Below, in pieces: positions 25,671 through 34,789 of a DNA stretch of 64,000 nucleotides (positions are counted from its first letter, which is position 1; every line of letters begins with the position of its first letter). The stretch comes from DATFTF01 sp963825175. Lineage in GTDB: Bacteria; Acidobacteriota; Thermoanaerobaculia; UBA5066; Gp7-AA6. A model generated the notes under the pieces. It was not told the DNA's origin and ran no database searches. It saw only the letters and a list, made by a program, of their open reading frames with translations. A program made the translations under genes and the position numbers. The stretch lies in the NCBI GenBank assembly GCA_963825175.1, contig CAWGSA010000001.1, positions 930,001 through 994,000 on the forward strand, in the 5' to 3' direction.

Positions 25671-27110
25671 TCACAATGACTCCACGAACACCCTGACCGG
25701 CCTGACCGTTTCGTTTCCGGCGGCGTCGACCGACTTGATGATCAACGTCGCATAGCCTTCCCGGTCGATGGTAATCGTCTTCTTGAAGGAACCGTCCGGC
25801 TCGACGTCGGCCGGCTCGGCGTTGACGGTCACGATCGCGCCGGGATCCGTCTTGCCGAAGATCAGGAAGAGGTTTCCCATCTGCTGGGGAGTGGAGACCG
25901 TCAGGCCCGGGGGCCGGCCTCCCGCGATCAGGCGGGGCGGCTCGGTCAGCATCTTGAAGCGCCGCACGAAGCTCCAGTCCGAAGCGTTGCCATCGGAGTT
26001 GATCGACGCGACCCGCCAGTAGTAAGAGCCTTCCCGCGAGACCTTCACCCGCGCGGAGGTCTCCACGCGGTCGTCCAGATCGACTTCCGTCGCGTCCGGG
26101 ACGAAGAGGCGCGAGCGGGAGATCTGCATACGGTATCGGACGGTGTTCGGGACAGGGCTCCACTTGATCTCGATCTGATCGCCTGTCTTGAGGTCGTAGA
26201 TCCGATTGTCCGCCGGCAACAGCAGCAACGGCGCCTCCGGCACGACCTCCTTGGCCGAGATGGCGCCCGACTTCACGCCGGCCACCACCTTCTCGCGATC
26301 GTTCAGCACGACGGTGTCCTTGCCCGTGGAGACCGTGGTCCGGCCTCGATACGTCGTGACCTGCGTTTTTTCTCCGGCCTCGACGTCCAGGCCGACCCGC
26401 GACTCGCGGTCGATCGCCGCCGTGGCCGCGTCCGTCGCCACGGTCGAGTTGGACGCGGCCGTGTAGACGTTGACCGCTCCGGAGATCATCTTGACCTGGC
26501 TTCCGGAAACGTCGGTCGACGCGGGGCGGCGGACTTCGAACAGAGAGCCGGGCCGAATGGTGTAGAGAGTGCCATCGGAGAACATGATCTCCGCCGACCC
26601 GGTGCGCCCGGTCTTGATGAAGTCGCCGTCGTAGAGCGCCTGGCGCTGTTTGGCCGGATCGAACGTCGTCCGCCCGGCGGTCTGCAGCGAGACGTCCCCC
26701 TCGACGAAGATGAAGGAGGCGTCGCCCGTCTCCTCGCCGGCCGAGCCGGACAGGGCCCTTCTCGAATACGATTCGGATTCCACCGCCAGCCGAAACGCCT
26801 CGTCGAATCCCTTCTTGTCGAAGGAATCCTGGGCGTTTCGCAGGAGATCCCGCGCCTGGGCCACCGCGGAGCCGGGCCGCGCGGAGGATGGAGAGGAAGA
26901 GGCGCGGATCAGCAGCTTGCTCGCGCTGGCCACCTCCGTGCGCGCCTTGTCCTCCGGCGACCGCCGCGTGCGCAGGTAGATGAAGTAGCCCAGGCCTCCG
27001 GCGACCACGGCGATGATCACGACGATCGCCGTCTGCCGGATCCTCTCGATGGGGATGACGAACCAATCGATATCCCCGCCGACAGGCTGCGCGGGCTTCT
27101 TATGGGGCAT
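25671..27110 (-). CDS. FecR-domain membrane protein
   Basis: This is a 479-aa protein with one N-terminal transmembrane helix (about 28-47) and a helical region (about 55-120). A FecR-type beta domain follows (about 130-250), including GDFIKTGRTGSAEIMFSDGT and YTIRPGSLFEVRR. The second half has fibronectin-like repeats with YYWRVASINSDGNASDW, and a carboxy-terminal bacterial Ig-like segment. In this family FecR domains are not always anti-sigma regulators; an envelope structural or sensing role is possible. The ATG at 27108-27110 has GGAGG in front. It lies upstream of mreB in the same direction, but the intervening repeat suggests a separate transcript. Confidence 0.82.
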   Translation of the reverse strand: MPHKKPAQPVGGDIDWFVIPIERIRQTAIVVIIAVVAGGLGYFIYLRTRRSPEDKARTEVASASKLLIRASSSPSSARPGSAVAQARDLLRNAQDSFDKKGFDEAFRLAVESESYSRRALSGSAGEETGDASFIFVEGDVSLQTAGRTTFDPAKQRQALYDGDFIKTGRTGSAEIMFSDGTLYTIRPGSLFEVRRPASTDVSGSQVKMISGAVNVYTAASNSTVATDAATAAIDRESRVGLDVEAGEKTQVTTYRGRTTVSTGKDTVVLNDREKVVAGVKSGAISAKEVVPEAPLLLLPADNRIYDLKTGDQIEIKWSPVPNTVRYRMQISRSRLFVPDATEVDLDDRVETSARVKVSREGSYYWRVASINSDGNASDWSFVRRFKMLTEPPRLIAGGRPPGLTVSTPQQMGNLFLIFGKTDPGAIVTVNAEPADVEPDGSFKKTITIDREGYATLIIKSVDAAGNETVRPVRVFVESL

Positions 27111-27165
27111 AAACCTCCGGATTTGCGAGACTTAACCAGTTTGCTTATAGCATAAACGCGGGGAT

Positions 27166-27256
27166 CGTGAGGCTTTCGGCGTCCGGCATGAGGCGAAACC
27201 GGAGCCGGACGCGGGCCGAGAAGCTTCGCCTAACGCCTTACCCCTCACGCCTTACG
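27166..27256. repeat. paired heptad arrays in the FecR/PpiD divergent spacer
   Basis: The left part 27166-27196 (GTGAGGC-like, partly degraded) and right part 27224-27256 (GCCTAAC, GCCTTAC, CCCTCAC) are in opposite orientation. A palindromic GACTATAGTC (27264-27273) just to the right may hold the -10 region of the PpiD-like gene. Confidence 0.7.
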
Positions 27257-27300
27257 AATTCTCGACTATAGTCACGCGTTTCTTTGCCCGGAGGTCAGGA

Positions 27301-29259
27301 ATGCTCAAGGTCATGCGGGACAGCTTCCATCAGCTCAAATGGATTCTGTGGGCCATCGTCATTGCGTTCGTCGTCAGCTTCGTTTATCTGTCCGGCGGCA
27401 GCGCCACGACGGCGGGAATGGCCAAGAACGAGGTCGCCCGGATCGGCGGCGACACGATCAGCGCTCCGGAGTTCGATGCGCGATACCGACAGGTCTACCA
27501 GCAGCAGCAAAGCCTCTACCAGGGCAATCTCTCCCCCGACCTGGTTCGGGCCATGGACCTTCCCCGACAGGTTCTGGACGGCATGATCGACAACCGGCTC
27601 CAGATCGAAGAGGCCAGGCGTCTCCACCTGCGAGTCTCCGACGACGAAGTGTCCAACTATGTCGTCTCCCTCAAGACCTTCCAGCTGGACGACGGCCAGT
27701 TCGTGGGGCGCGAGCGGTACCAGCAGATCCTGGCCGCCAACCGTCTGACCCCCGATCGCTTCGAAGACGAAGTCCGGGAGAGCCTGCTTGGTCAGAAGTA
27801 CCAGGCTCTGGTGAAGGCATCGGTCCTCGTCGCGGACGCCGACGTGCGCAAGGAGTTCGCCGCCCGCAACGAGAAGGCCACGATCGAATACGTCAAGATC
27901 CCGACCAGCCGCATGGACACCGGCGCCGGCCCGACCGACGCGGACCTGAAGGCCTACTACGACAAGCACAAGGACCGCTACCGCTCTCCCGAGCAGCGCC
28001 GCGTCAAGTACCTGATGGTGGACCGAGGCCGTGTCTCGGCCAAGATCGTGGTTCCCGACGCGGAGCTGCGGGCGGACTACGAGAATCGTAAGGACACTTT
28101 CTCGGTGCCGGAGCAGGTCACCGCGGCGCACATCCTGATCAAGGCCGATCCGTCCAAGGGACCCGCGGCCGACGAACAGGCGCGGGCCAAGGCGGAGAAG
28201 CTGGCGGAGCAGGCCAAGAGCGGGGCGGACTTCGCCAAGCTGGCCAATGAGAACACGGAGGACCCTTCGGGCAAGGGCAACGGCGGCCAGCTCCCGCCCT
28301 TCTCCCACGGCCAGATGGTGCCGGAGTTCGAACAAGCCGCGTTCGCGCTCCAGGCGGGCCAGATCGCGGGCCCCATCAAGACGCAGTACGGCTACCACGT
28401 CATCAAGCTCATCGCCCGCACCGCTCCGCGCGTGCGCACGTTCGAGGAAGTGCGGGCGCAGATCGCGTCGGACCTCGCGCAGAAGCGGGCCGACGCGGAG
28501 ACCGAGCGCCGGGCGCGCGATCTCTCCGATCGGGTCCAGCGCTTGAAGACGCCGTCGGACGAGGAGCTGCGCAAGCTCGCCGACAACGACACCATCTTCT
28601 ACAACGAGACGCCGTGGTTCTCCCGCGGAGAGTCGGTCCCGGGGATCGGATCCAACCAGCAGTTCAGCGATCAGGCCTGGGGGCTCAAGGTGGGACAGCT
28701 TTCCAAGACGGCGGTACCGACCAGCCGCGGCCCGGCGTTCATCCGGATCTCGGAGGAACGCCCGGCGGGCATCATGCCGTTTGACGAGATCAAGGCTCGG
28801 GTCGGCCTGGACTTCCAGACCGAACGCCGGGAGAAGGAAGGCATCGACAAGCTCCAGCCCGTGGTCAAGGAGATCAACTCGGGCGTGACGCTGGCCGCCA
28901 TCTCGAAGCGCTACGACGCGGAGGTCAAGACCACGCCGGAGTTCTCTCCGGGAGGACCCGTTCCGGAGATCGGCAACGCTCCCGCGCTGTCTTCCGCCGT
29001 GTTCGCGACGACCCAGGGACAGGCCGGCCCCCCCGTGTCGGTGCCGGGAGGCTTCGTCCTGTTCCGTGTTCTGACCCGGACCACTCCGGATCCCACGGTT
29101 TACGACAAGCAGAAAACCGACATCGCCGACGGGCTTCGGGCCCGTGAGGCGGACCGGCTGGTTCGGGCCACGCTTCAACAGCTGCGCGCGGAGAAGAAGG
29201 TCGAGATCAACGAGGACGTCCTCGCGACCTTCATGCCCGCGAAGGGCGCCCGGGGCTGA
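27301..29259 (+). CDS. PpiD-like periplasmic peptidyl-prolyl isomerase/chaperone
   Basis: This is a 652-aa protein with the PpiD layout. It has a short cytoplasmic start (MLKVMRDSFHQLKW), a transmembrane helix (about 14-31), then a SurA-N-like helical domain (about 45-185). A parvulin domain lies at about 270-385 (AAHILIKADPS, LANENTEDPSGKGNGGQL, GYHVIKLI). A second, weaker parvulin-like region follows. It would help fold outer-membrane and periplasmic proteins while anchored in the inner membrane. GGAGG at 27290-27294 supports the ATG. It is divergent from the FecR protein and followed by ruvA after a heptad array. Confidence 0.88.
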   Translation: MLKVMRDSFHQLKWILWAIVIAFVVSFVYLSGGSATTAGMAKNEVARIGGDTISAPEFDARYRQVYQQQQSLYQGNLSPDLVRAMDLPRQVLDGMIDNRLQIEEARRLHLRVSDDEVSNYVVSLKTFQLDDGQFVGRERYQQILAANRLTPDRFEDEVRESLLGQKYQALVKASVLVADADVRKEFAARNEKATIEYVKIPTSRMDTGAGPTDADLKAYYDKHKDRYRSPEQRRVKYLMVDRGRVSAKIVVPDAELRADYENRKDTFSVPEQVTAAHILIKADPSKGPAADEQARAKAEKLAEQAKSGADFAKLANENTEDPSGKGNGGQLPPFSHGQMVPEFEQAAFALQAGQIAGPIKTQYGYHVIKLIARTAPRVRTFEEVRAQIASDLAQKRADAETERRARDLSDRVQRLKTPSDEELRKLADNDTIFYNETPWFSRGESVPGIGSNQQFSDQAWGLKVGQLSKTAVPTSRGPAFIRISEERPAGIMPFDEIKARVGLDFQTERREKEGIDKLQPVVKEINSGVTLAAISKRYDAEVKTTPEFSPGGPVPEIGNAPALSSAVFATTQGQAGPPVSVPGGFVLFRVLTRTTPDPTVYDKQKTDIADGLRAREADRLVRATLQQLRAEKKVEINEDVLATFMPAKGARG

Positions 29260-29262
29260 CCC

Positions 29263-29293
29263 GCGTGAGGCGTGAGGCGTGAGGCGTGAGGCG
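29263..29293. repeat. heptad array (GTGAGGC x4)
   Basis: Four almost perfect GTGAGGC units between the PpiD-like gene and ruvA. It is a single array with no opposite partner. Confidence 0.85.
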
Positions 29294-29328
29294 AATCTAG
29301 AGCCGAGTCGCGGTCAGCACGCCCCGTT

Positions 29329-29919
29329 ATGATCGGACGCCTGACCGGCCGCCTGGCGGAGAAGAATCCCGACCAGGTGCTGCTCGACGTCGGCGGCGTC
29401 GGATACGTCGTCCACATCCCCCTCTCGACCTTCTACGAGCTGCCCGAAACGGAGAGTCCGGCATCGCTCTGGATTCACACGCACGTGCGGGAGGACACGC
29501 TCGCTCTCTACGGATTCCTGACGGAGCGCGAGAGGGCCCTCTTCCTCATGCTGCTGTCGGTCGCGGGAATCGGGCCGCGGGTGGCCCTGACCGTCCTCTC
29601 CGGAATACCGCCCGCCGAGCTGGTCGAGGCGCTGAGAAAGCAGGACGTCCGTCGGTTGGTCGCCGTTCCCGGTGTCGGAAAGAAGACCGCCGAGCGCATG
29701 GTCCTGGAGCTGGCGGAGAAGGCCTCGCGCTTCTCCGTCGAGCCGGAATTGGCGGCGCCGGCCGCGGTCGCCGCCGATGACGTTCTCTCGGCGCTGGTCA
29801 ACCTCGGCTACCGCAAGGCCGACGCCGAGCGCTCCGTCGACGCCATCGCGCGAACCGGGGCGCCCGCCGACTTCGGGGAGTACCTGAAGCTGGCCTTGAA
29901 GCGGCTGACGGGGGGATAG
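29329..29919 (+). CDS. ruvA: Holliday junction branch migration protein RuvA
   Basis: This is a 196-aa protein of normal size. Domain I is an OB fold (MIGRLTGRLAEKNPDQVLLD). Domain II has two helix-hairpin-helix motifs (LLSVAGIGPRVALTVLSG and LVAVPGVGKKTAERMVLEL). Domain III (about 148-196) is the RuvB-contacting three-helix bundle. It binds four-way DNA junctions as a tetramer and loads RuvB. It lies 114 bp upstream of ruvB, with paired repeat arrays between them. ruvC is not in the window. Confidence 0.96.
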   Translation: MIGRLTGRLAEKNPDQVLLDVGGVGYVVHIPLSTFYELPETESPASLWIHTHVREDTLALYGFLTERERALFLMLLSVAGIGPRVALTVLSGIPPAELVEALRKQDVRRLVAVPGVGKKTAERMVLELAEKASRFSVEPELAAPAAVAADDVLSALVNLGYRKADAERSVDAIARTGAPADFGEYLKLALKRLTGG

Positions 29920-29925
29920 GACGCT

Positions 29926-30023
29926 CAGAGTTCGGCGTTCGAAGTTCGAAGTTCGAAGTTGGGGGTAACCTTGAACATTGAACATTGAACATTGAACTTC
30001 GAACATTGAACTCTGAACTTTGA
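29926..30023. repeat. paired heptad arrays (GTTCGAA / TTGAACA) between ruvA and ruvB
   Basis: The left array 29926-29960 consists of GTTCGAA-type units and the right array 29970-30023 of TTGAACA-type units. The orientations are complementary, separated by GGGGGTAACC. This shows that the heptad word differs between loci while the design is the same. Confidence 0.85.
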
Positions 30024-30033
30024 TCTCGACTCC

Positions 30034-31056
30034 ATGACCGAAGATCCATCCCTCCTCGCCGGAACCGCCCTCGACGACGACGTCGCCGTCGAGCCGAAGC
30101 TGCGCCCGCAGACGCTGTCGGAGTACATCGGCCAGAACAAGGCGCGCGAGAACCTCGCCGTCTTTCTCGCCGCGGCGCGGCGGCGCGAGGAGCCCCTCGA
30201 CCACGTGCTCCTGACCGGCCCTCCCGGGCTGGGAAAGACGACGCTCGCGCACATCGTCGCGCGCGAGATGGGAGCGGGCCTGCGCCTGACCGCCGGGCCC
30301 ATGATCGCGCGGGCCGGGGACCTGGCCGGAATCCTGACGAACCTGCAGCCCAAGGACGTTCTCTTCGTCGACGAGATCCACCGCCTCTCCCCCGCGGTCG
30401 AGGAGATCCTGTACCCGGCCATGGAGGACTACCGCCTGGACATCCTGATCGGCGAGGGCCCGATGGCCCGCACCATGAAAGTGGACCTGCCGCCCTTCAC
30501 GTTGATCGGCGCCACGACGCGGCCGGGCCTTCTGTCCCAGCCGCTCCATGCCCGGTTCGGAATCGCGCTGCGCCTGGACTTCTACGACGTTGCCTCGCTG
30601 GCCAAGATCATCGCGCGCTCGGCGCTGATCCTGGGCGTCGCCGTCACCCCCGAGGCGGCGCAGGAGATCGCAGGCCGCAGCCGCGGCACGCCGCGCATCG
30701 CCAACCGGCTGCTGCGCCGGCTGCGGGATTTCGCCGAGGTGGCGGGCAAGAAAGGCATCGATCGGACCACGGCCCGCGAGGCCCTGACACGCCTGGAGGT
30801 CGACGAGAACGGGTTCGACGAGCTCGATCGCCGGATCCTGCACACCATCATCGAAAAGTTCGGAGGCGGGCCCGTCGGCGTCGGGTCCCTGGCCGCGTCG
30901 CTCGGCGAGGACCGCGGCACGCTGGAAGACCTGTACGAGCCGTACCTGATCCAGGCGGGCTTCTTGCAGCGCACGCCGCGCGGACGGGTCGCCTCGGCCG
31001 CGGCCTACCGCCACTTGAAGATCACCCAGCCGCCGAGAAACGGGTCGTTGTTCTGA
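30034..31056 (+). CDS. ruvB: Holliday junction branch migration ATPase RuvB
   Basis: This is a 340-aa AAA+ motor of normal length. It has Walker A GPPGLGKTTLAH, Walker B LFVDEIHRL, sensor 1 IGATTRPGLLS, an arginine-finger region (ARFGIALRLDF), and the C-terminal winged helix with GGGPVGVGSLAASLGE and the RTPRGRVA end. It drives branch migration with RuvA. Its stop overlaps the next start (TGATG), so the lipid-kinase gene is translationally coupled. Confidence 0.97.
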   Translation: MTEDPSLLAGTALDDDVAVEPKLRPQTLSEYIGQNKARENLAVFLAAARRREEPLDHVLLTGPPGLGKTTLAHIVAREMGAGLRLTAGPMIARAGDLAGILTNLQPKDVLFVDEIHRLSPAVEEILYPAMEDYRLDILIGEGPMARTMKVDLPPFTLIGATTRPGLLSQPLHARFGIALRLDFYDVASLAKIIARSALILGVAVTPEAAQEIAGRSRGTPRIANRLLRRLRDFAEVAGKKGIDRTTAREALTRLEVDENGFDELDRRILHTIIEKFGGGPVGVGSLAASLGEDRGTLEDLYEPYLIQAGFLQRTPRGRVASAAAYRHLKITQPPRNGSLF

Positions 31057-32006
31057 TGTCCGCGGTGAGCTCGCCCGAAGTCGCGCGCCTCGCTCCGGGT
31101 GCCCGGATGAAGCGCGGTCTTCTCATCTACAACCCGACCGCCGGCCAGCGGGACCGCCGCGCCCAGATGTCGGCGCTCATCGATCGGATGCGCGGGCGGG
31201 GACTCGAGCTCGTCAACGCGCCGACGCAGGGCCCGGGCCATGCCACGCAGATCGTGCGCGAGTTCCTGGCGAGAGGCGTCGACATCGTCGCCGTTTGCGG
31301 CGGAGACGGCACGATTTCCGAGGTCGCCTGCGGCCTGGCCGGCTCGCCCGTGCCGCTGGCCGCCCTCCCGGGAGGGACGTCCAACGTGCTGGTGCGGGAG
31401 CTCTCGATTCCGCTCGACCTGGAGGGAGCGACCGAGCTGTTGTCCGAAGGCGTGCCGCGCGCGGTGCGCGTTCTCCTGGCCAACGAGCGCCCCTTCCTTC
31501 TCTGGGCCGGAGCCGGCCTCGACGCCCGCATCATGGGCAAGACCAGCCCCTTCCTGAAACGCTGGCTGGGCCGCGCCGGAATCTTCGTGACCGTGGCCTC
31601 CGAGTTCTTCCGCTACGAGTTTCCACGGCTGGAGGTCACCGTCGACGGCAAGGCGCACGCCGCCACTTTCGCCGTCGTCTGCCACGCACGCCACTACGCC
31701 GGAGACTGGCTCATCGCGCCGGACGCGTCTTTGTCCTCCGACGAGATGGACGTGCTCCTCTTCACCGGCCGCGGCCGGAAGAACTTTCTCACGCTCTTCC
31801 GCCAGATCCAGCTCGGGCAGTGCGGCCATCTCTCCAGAGGCCTCGCCACGATCGTGCGCGGCAAGGCCGTCGCCCTGCGCTCGCTCGAGGACTATCCGGT
31901 CGAAGTCCACGTCGACGGCGACTGCGTCCTGGAGACGCCGGTCACCTGCCGCCGGGCCGATACGACCGTCCAGATCCTGGTGCCCCGGGCTCCGGCCGCG
32001 GGCTGA
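31056..32006 (+). CDS. diacylglycerol kinase-like lipid kinase (YegS/LCB5 family)
   Basis: This is a 316-aa protein with the DAGK catalytic domain. It starts LLIYNPTAGQRDRRAQM, has the nucleotide-binding loop VAVCGGDGTISEVACGL and LAALPGGTSNVLVREL, and ends with a beta-sandwich lobe (DMDVLLFTGRGRKNFLT). It is expected to phosphorylate a lipid such as diacylglycerol or a related alcohol at the inner membrane. The first ATG (31056) overlaps the ruvB stop; an internal ATG at 31107 would remove a poorly conserved leader. A 16-bp AT-rich motif begins 22 bp after the stop. Confidence 0.9.
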   Translation: MSAVSSPEVARLAPGARMKRGLLIYNPTAGQRDRRAQMSALIDRMRGRGLELVNAPTQGPGHATQIVREFLARGVDIVAVCGGDGTISEVACGLAGSPVPLAALPGGTSNVLVRELSIPLDLEGATELLSEGVPRAVRVLLANERPFLLWAGAGLDARIMGKTSPFLKRWLGRAGIFVTVASEFFRYEFPRLEVTVDGKAHAATFAVVCHARHYAGDWLIAPDASLSSDEMDVLLFTGRGRKNFLTLFRQIQLGQCGHLSRGLATIVRGKAVALRSLEDYPVEVHVDGDCVLETPVTCRRADTTVQILVPRAPAAG

Positions 32007-32027
32007 CAGCCGCGCCGCACCGCTCCA

Positions 32028-32043
32028 ACAATCTCTATATTGT
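32028..32043 (+). promoter_or_regulatory. 16-bp AT-rich near-palindromic motif, copy 2
   Basis: The sequence is ACAATCTCTATATTGT. It lies between the convergent stops of the lipid kinase gene and the beta-helix gene, 6 bp past the latter's TAG. On the minus strand it reads ACAATATAGAGATTGT, the same orientation relative to that gene as copy 3 has to its gene. Confidence 0.6.
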
Positions 32044-32049
32044 CAGGAG

Positions 32050-34657
32050 CTACCGGAAGTAGCCGTTGACGTCGACGATGAGCTGGACGGTGCCCGAGCC
32101 CTGGCCGCAGTGGACGGCGATGTCGCCGGCCGCCCCAAGGGGCGTGACGGCGTTGTTGGCGCGCGTCTGGCCGGAGTTGTAGTTGATCGTCGCGACCAAG
32201 GGCCGGGTGGTGCCGCCCGGATAGAGCGTCAGGAAACCCGGACCGGTCGTGGGCTGCGTGACGGCGACGTTGATGGAAACTGCCTTGGCGGTCACCGGGA
32301 TCCCGCACTGACCGGTGAAGGGAAACGTCCGCTCCGTGCCGGCGGCGAGAGCCGGTCCGCCTTGCGGGCCCGATCGGGTTGCGCGTATCGAGCACTCGAC
32401 AAGGCGTCAACGTGAAGAACGAAAGGCAGGCCCCGGAGGTCGGGATGCTCGCCGAGCCGTTGGCGGCGCAGGCGTTGGCGTCCGTCACGGTGACCGACAG
32501 CCCGACGGAACCTGTAGCCCCGGCGGTAAACGCGATCGATCGGGTGCCGGCGCCCGCGGTGATCGTCCCGTTGGTGATGCCCCAGGAGTACGTCGCGCCG
32601 AGCCCGGCATCGGGCACCGAGGCCGCGTTGGCGGTCGAGCCGCCGCAGACGGACGCGGGCGCGGAGATCACGGCGGACGGAAGCCCGTGGACCGTCGCCG
32701 TCGTCGTCGCCGGCGCGGACTGGCAGCCGCTCACGGTCGCGCGCACCGAGTAGGTCCCTGTCGCCGCCGCCGTCGCGTTCGCGATCGAAGGATTCTGCGA
32801 AGTAGACGTGAAGCCGTTGGGCCCGGTCCAGGCGTACGTCGCGCCCGGCACCGTCGACGCGGTCAGCTGCAACGTCCCTCCGGCGCAGATCGGGCCGTTA
32901 TTGCCCGCCGTCGGCGCCGGGGGAACCGCATTGACCGTGGCCGTGGTTGTCGCCGGCGCGGACTGGCAGCCGCTCACCGTCGCGCGCACGGTATAGGTCC
33001 CGGTCGCGGCCGTCGTCGCGTTCGCGATCGAGGGATTCTGCGAGGTGGACGTGAACCCGTTGGGCCCGGTCCAGGCATAGGTTGCCCCGGCCACCGTCGT
33101 GGCCGTCAGCGTCAGGGTGCCTCCGGCGCAGATCGGTCCGTTGTTGCCCGCGGTCGGGGCGGCCGGAACCGCGTTGACGGTGAGACTTCCCGTGACCGAC
33201 GTCAGAGGCTGTCCGAAGCTGTCGGTCACGATGACGTCGTAGCTGCCGGTGTCGCCGGTCGCCGTCGGGTTGATGGTCAGCATCGCCGTCGCCGAGCCGG
33301 AGATCGAACCGCCGTCGGAAAGATTCACCGAGTTGTGCCGCCACTTGTAGGTGAACGGCCCGTTCCCACTGGCCGTTACCGAGAAACTGATCGAGGTCCC
33401 CGCGCAGACGGTCTGCGGCGACGGGGACGGCGCGGTGACCGAGATCGGGACGCGCTCGTTGGCGCCCATGTCGACGATGGGTGGCGTGCCCAGCCCCGTG
33501 TTCGGAGCGATAGGGTCGTCGAAAAATCGCGGCAGTCCCGCGATGTCGGTCGTGACACTGCCAGGCACGGCGGAGTTGTTGCCGCAGTCGATGGCCGGCG
33601 AACCGGAACCGAGCCTCAGATCGCCGGTGCCGGCGTTCAGAAACAGCGGGTCGGCGTTCTTGTTGCCCGTCCCGCCGAAGCCCGTGCCGCCCACGTCGCT
33701 GTAAGTCACGCTGATCGTTCCGAACCCGACAAAAACCTCGTCGACGATCGAGTCGGCCCACAGGATCGAGTTGACGATCGTCCCGTCCTGAATAAAGGCC
33801 ACGCCGTAGGAGCTGTTGCCCGTAAAGGTCGAGTTGATGACAGTCCCGCCGATGTTGAAGAGGAGCCCGTTGCCCGAGTTGTTCTGGAAGACGCAGTTGA
33901 TGACAGTGGCACCGCTGTCCGCTTCGAGACCGGCGCCGTTGTTCGGGCCGGTCGAATTGCCGCGAAAGGTCGTGTCCTGGACGGTGAACGTGCTGCCGGA
34001 TCTGGTCCCGAGGCCTCCCCCTCCAGTCCCGGCGGAGTTGGACGTAAAGAGACAGCCGTCAATCGTGAGGGTGACGTTTGTAAGGCGCAACCCGCCGCCT
34101 CGCTCGGATGCCGAATTGCCGTTGAAAATGCAGTGCGAGATCGTTGCGCTTCCTCCGTTGACCCACATCCCGCCGCCCCTGTCCTGGTTGGCGCCCGCAC
34201 CGTTCGCGTTGCCGCCCGTGATCGTGAACCCGTCGAGGACGCCGGTCGCAGTCACTGTCGAATCGGAAGTCACGACGTGAAAGCTGTCGTCGGACGCGTT
34301 TCCCGCCACACCGATGTCGCCGGAAAGAATCGTCACGTTGACGGCGGGATTGCGCTGGCTGCGCAGAGTCTCCGTACCGGCAAAGCCGCCATAAACGCCG
34401 ACCGCGTTCTTCAGCGCGAAGGAGATCGTGCGATCGGTCGTGGCCGTCGGCTTGTAAGTGCCCGCCGCGACCCAGATCTCGTCGCTGGCAACCGCCGCCG
34501 CGAGCGCCGATTGCACGCTCGTGAACGCGTTCGCCCAGGAACTGCCGTCGTTTGTCCCCGACGCCGCGGCATTGACGAAGATCGTCTTCCCCTGCGCCGC
34601 GGCCACGCACAGCGTGAGGAGGCACCCAAAGAGAGCCGACCTCGTCAGCGCGCGCAT
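32050..34657 (-). pseudogene. secreted beta-helix/Ig-like surface protein, frameshifted before its C-terminal domain
   Basis: This encodes about 869 residues. It has a signal peptide (ends VAAAQG), then a right-handed parallel beta-helix (about 25-400; repeated N-G-F-T/N-N-S-A turns such as GGGLRLTNVTLTIDGCLF). An Ig-like domain and two nearly identical PKD/Ig-like domains of 81 residues follow. Last is a C-terminal domain beginning FFTLTPCRVLDTRNPIGP and ending VDVNGYFR. The frame breaks at about 32369-32371: deleting one G from a GGG (minus strand) joins PIGP to QGGPALAAGTERTFPFTGQC. Otherwise the product ends in out-of-frame sequence. The closing domain type is widespread on secreted bacterial proteins. 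Loss of function or a sequencing indel are both possible. Confidence 0.75.
32695..33180 (-). repeat. tandem 243-bp coding repeat (two Ig/PKD-like domains)
   Basis: Two consecutive 243-bp units encode 81-residue domains that differ at only a few residues (for example GGTLTLTATTVAGAT versus GGTLQLTASTVPGAT). The near-identity at DNA level suggests recent duplication or ongoing recombination. Domain number may vary between strains. Confidence 0.85.
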
Positions 34658-34789
34658 GTTGATGGACTTCCGAACGGCTCATTCTAGCGCGCGATCGACG
34701 CGGGAGCGCGAGAGTCAAAGACACCAAACCAAGATTTCAATCATTGTGTTCCACGGCGGAGTGTGTTCAGCTCTGCGCAAGGCAACACA

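Noticed and set aside
32315..34687. 790-aa open frame on the plus strand opposite the beta-helix gene
   Set aside because: Arg/Gly/Asp-rich composition and no motif; the minus strand encodes a clear signal peptide, beta-helix and Ig-like domains. It is open only because of high GC.
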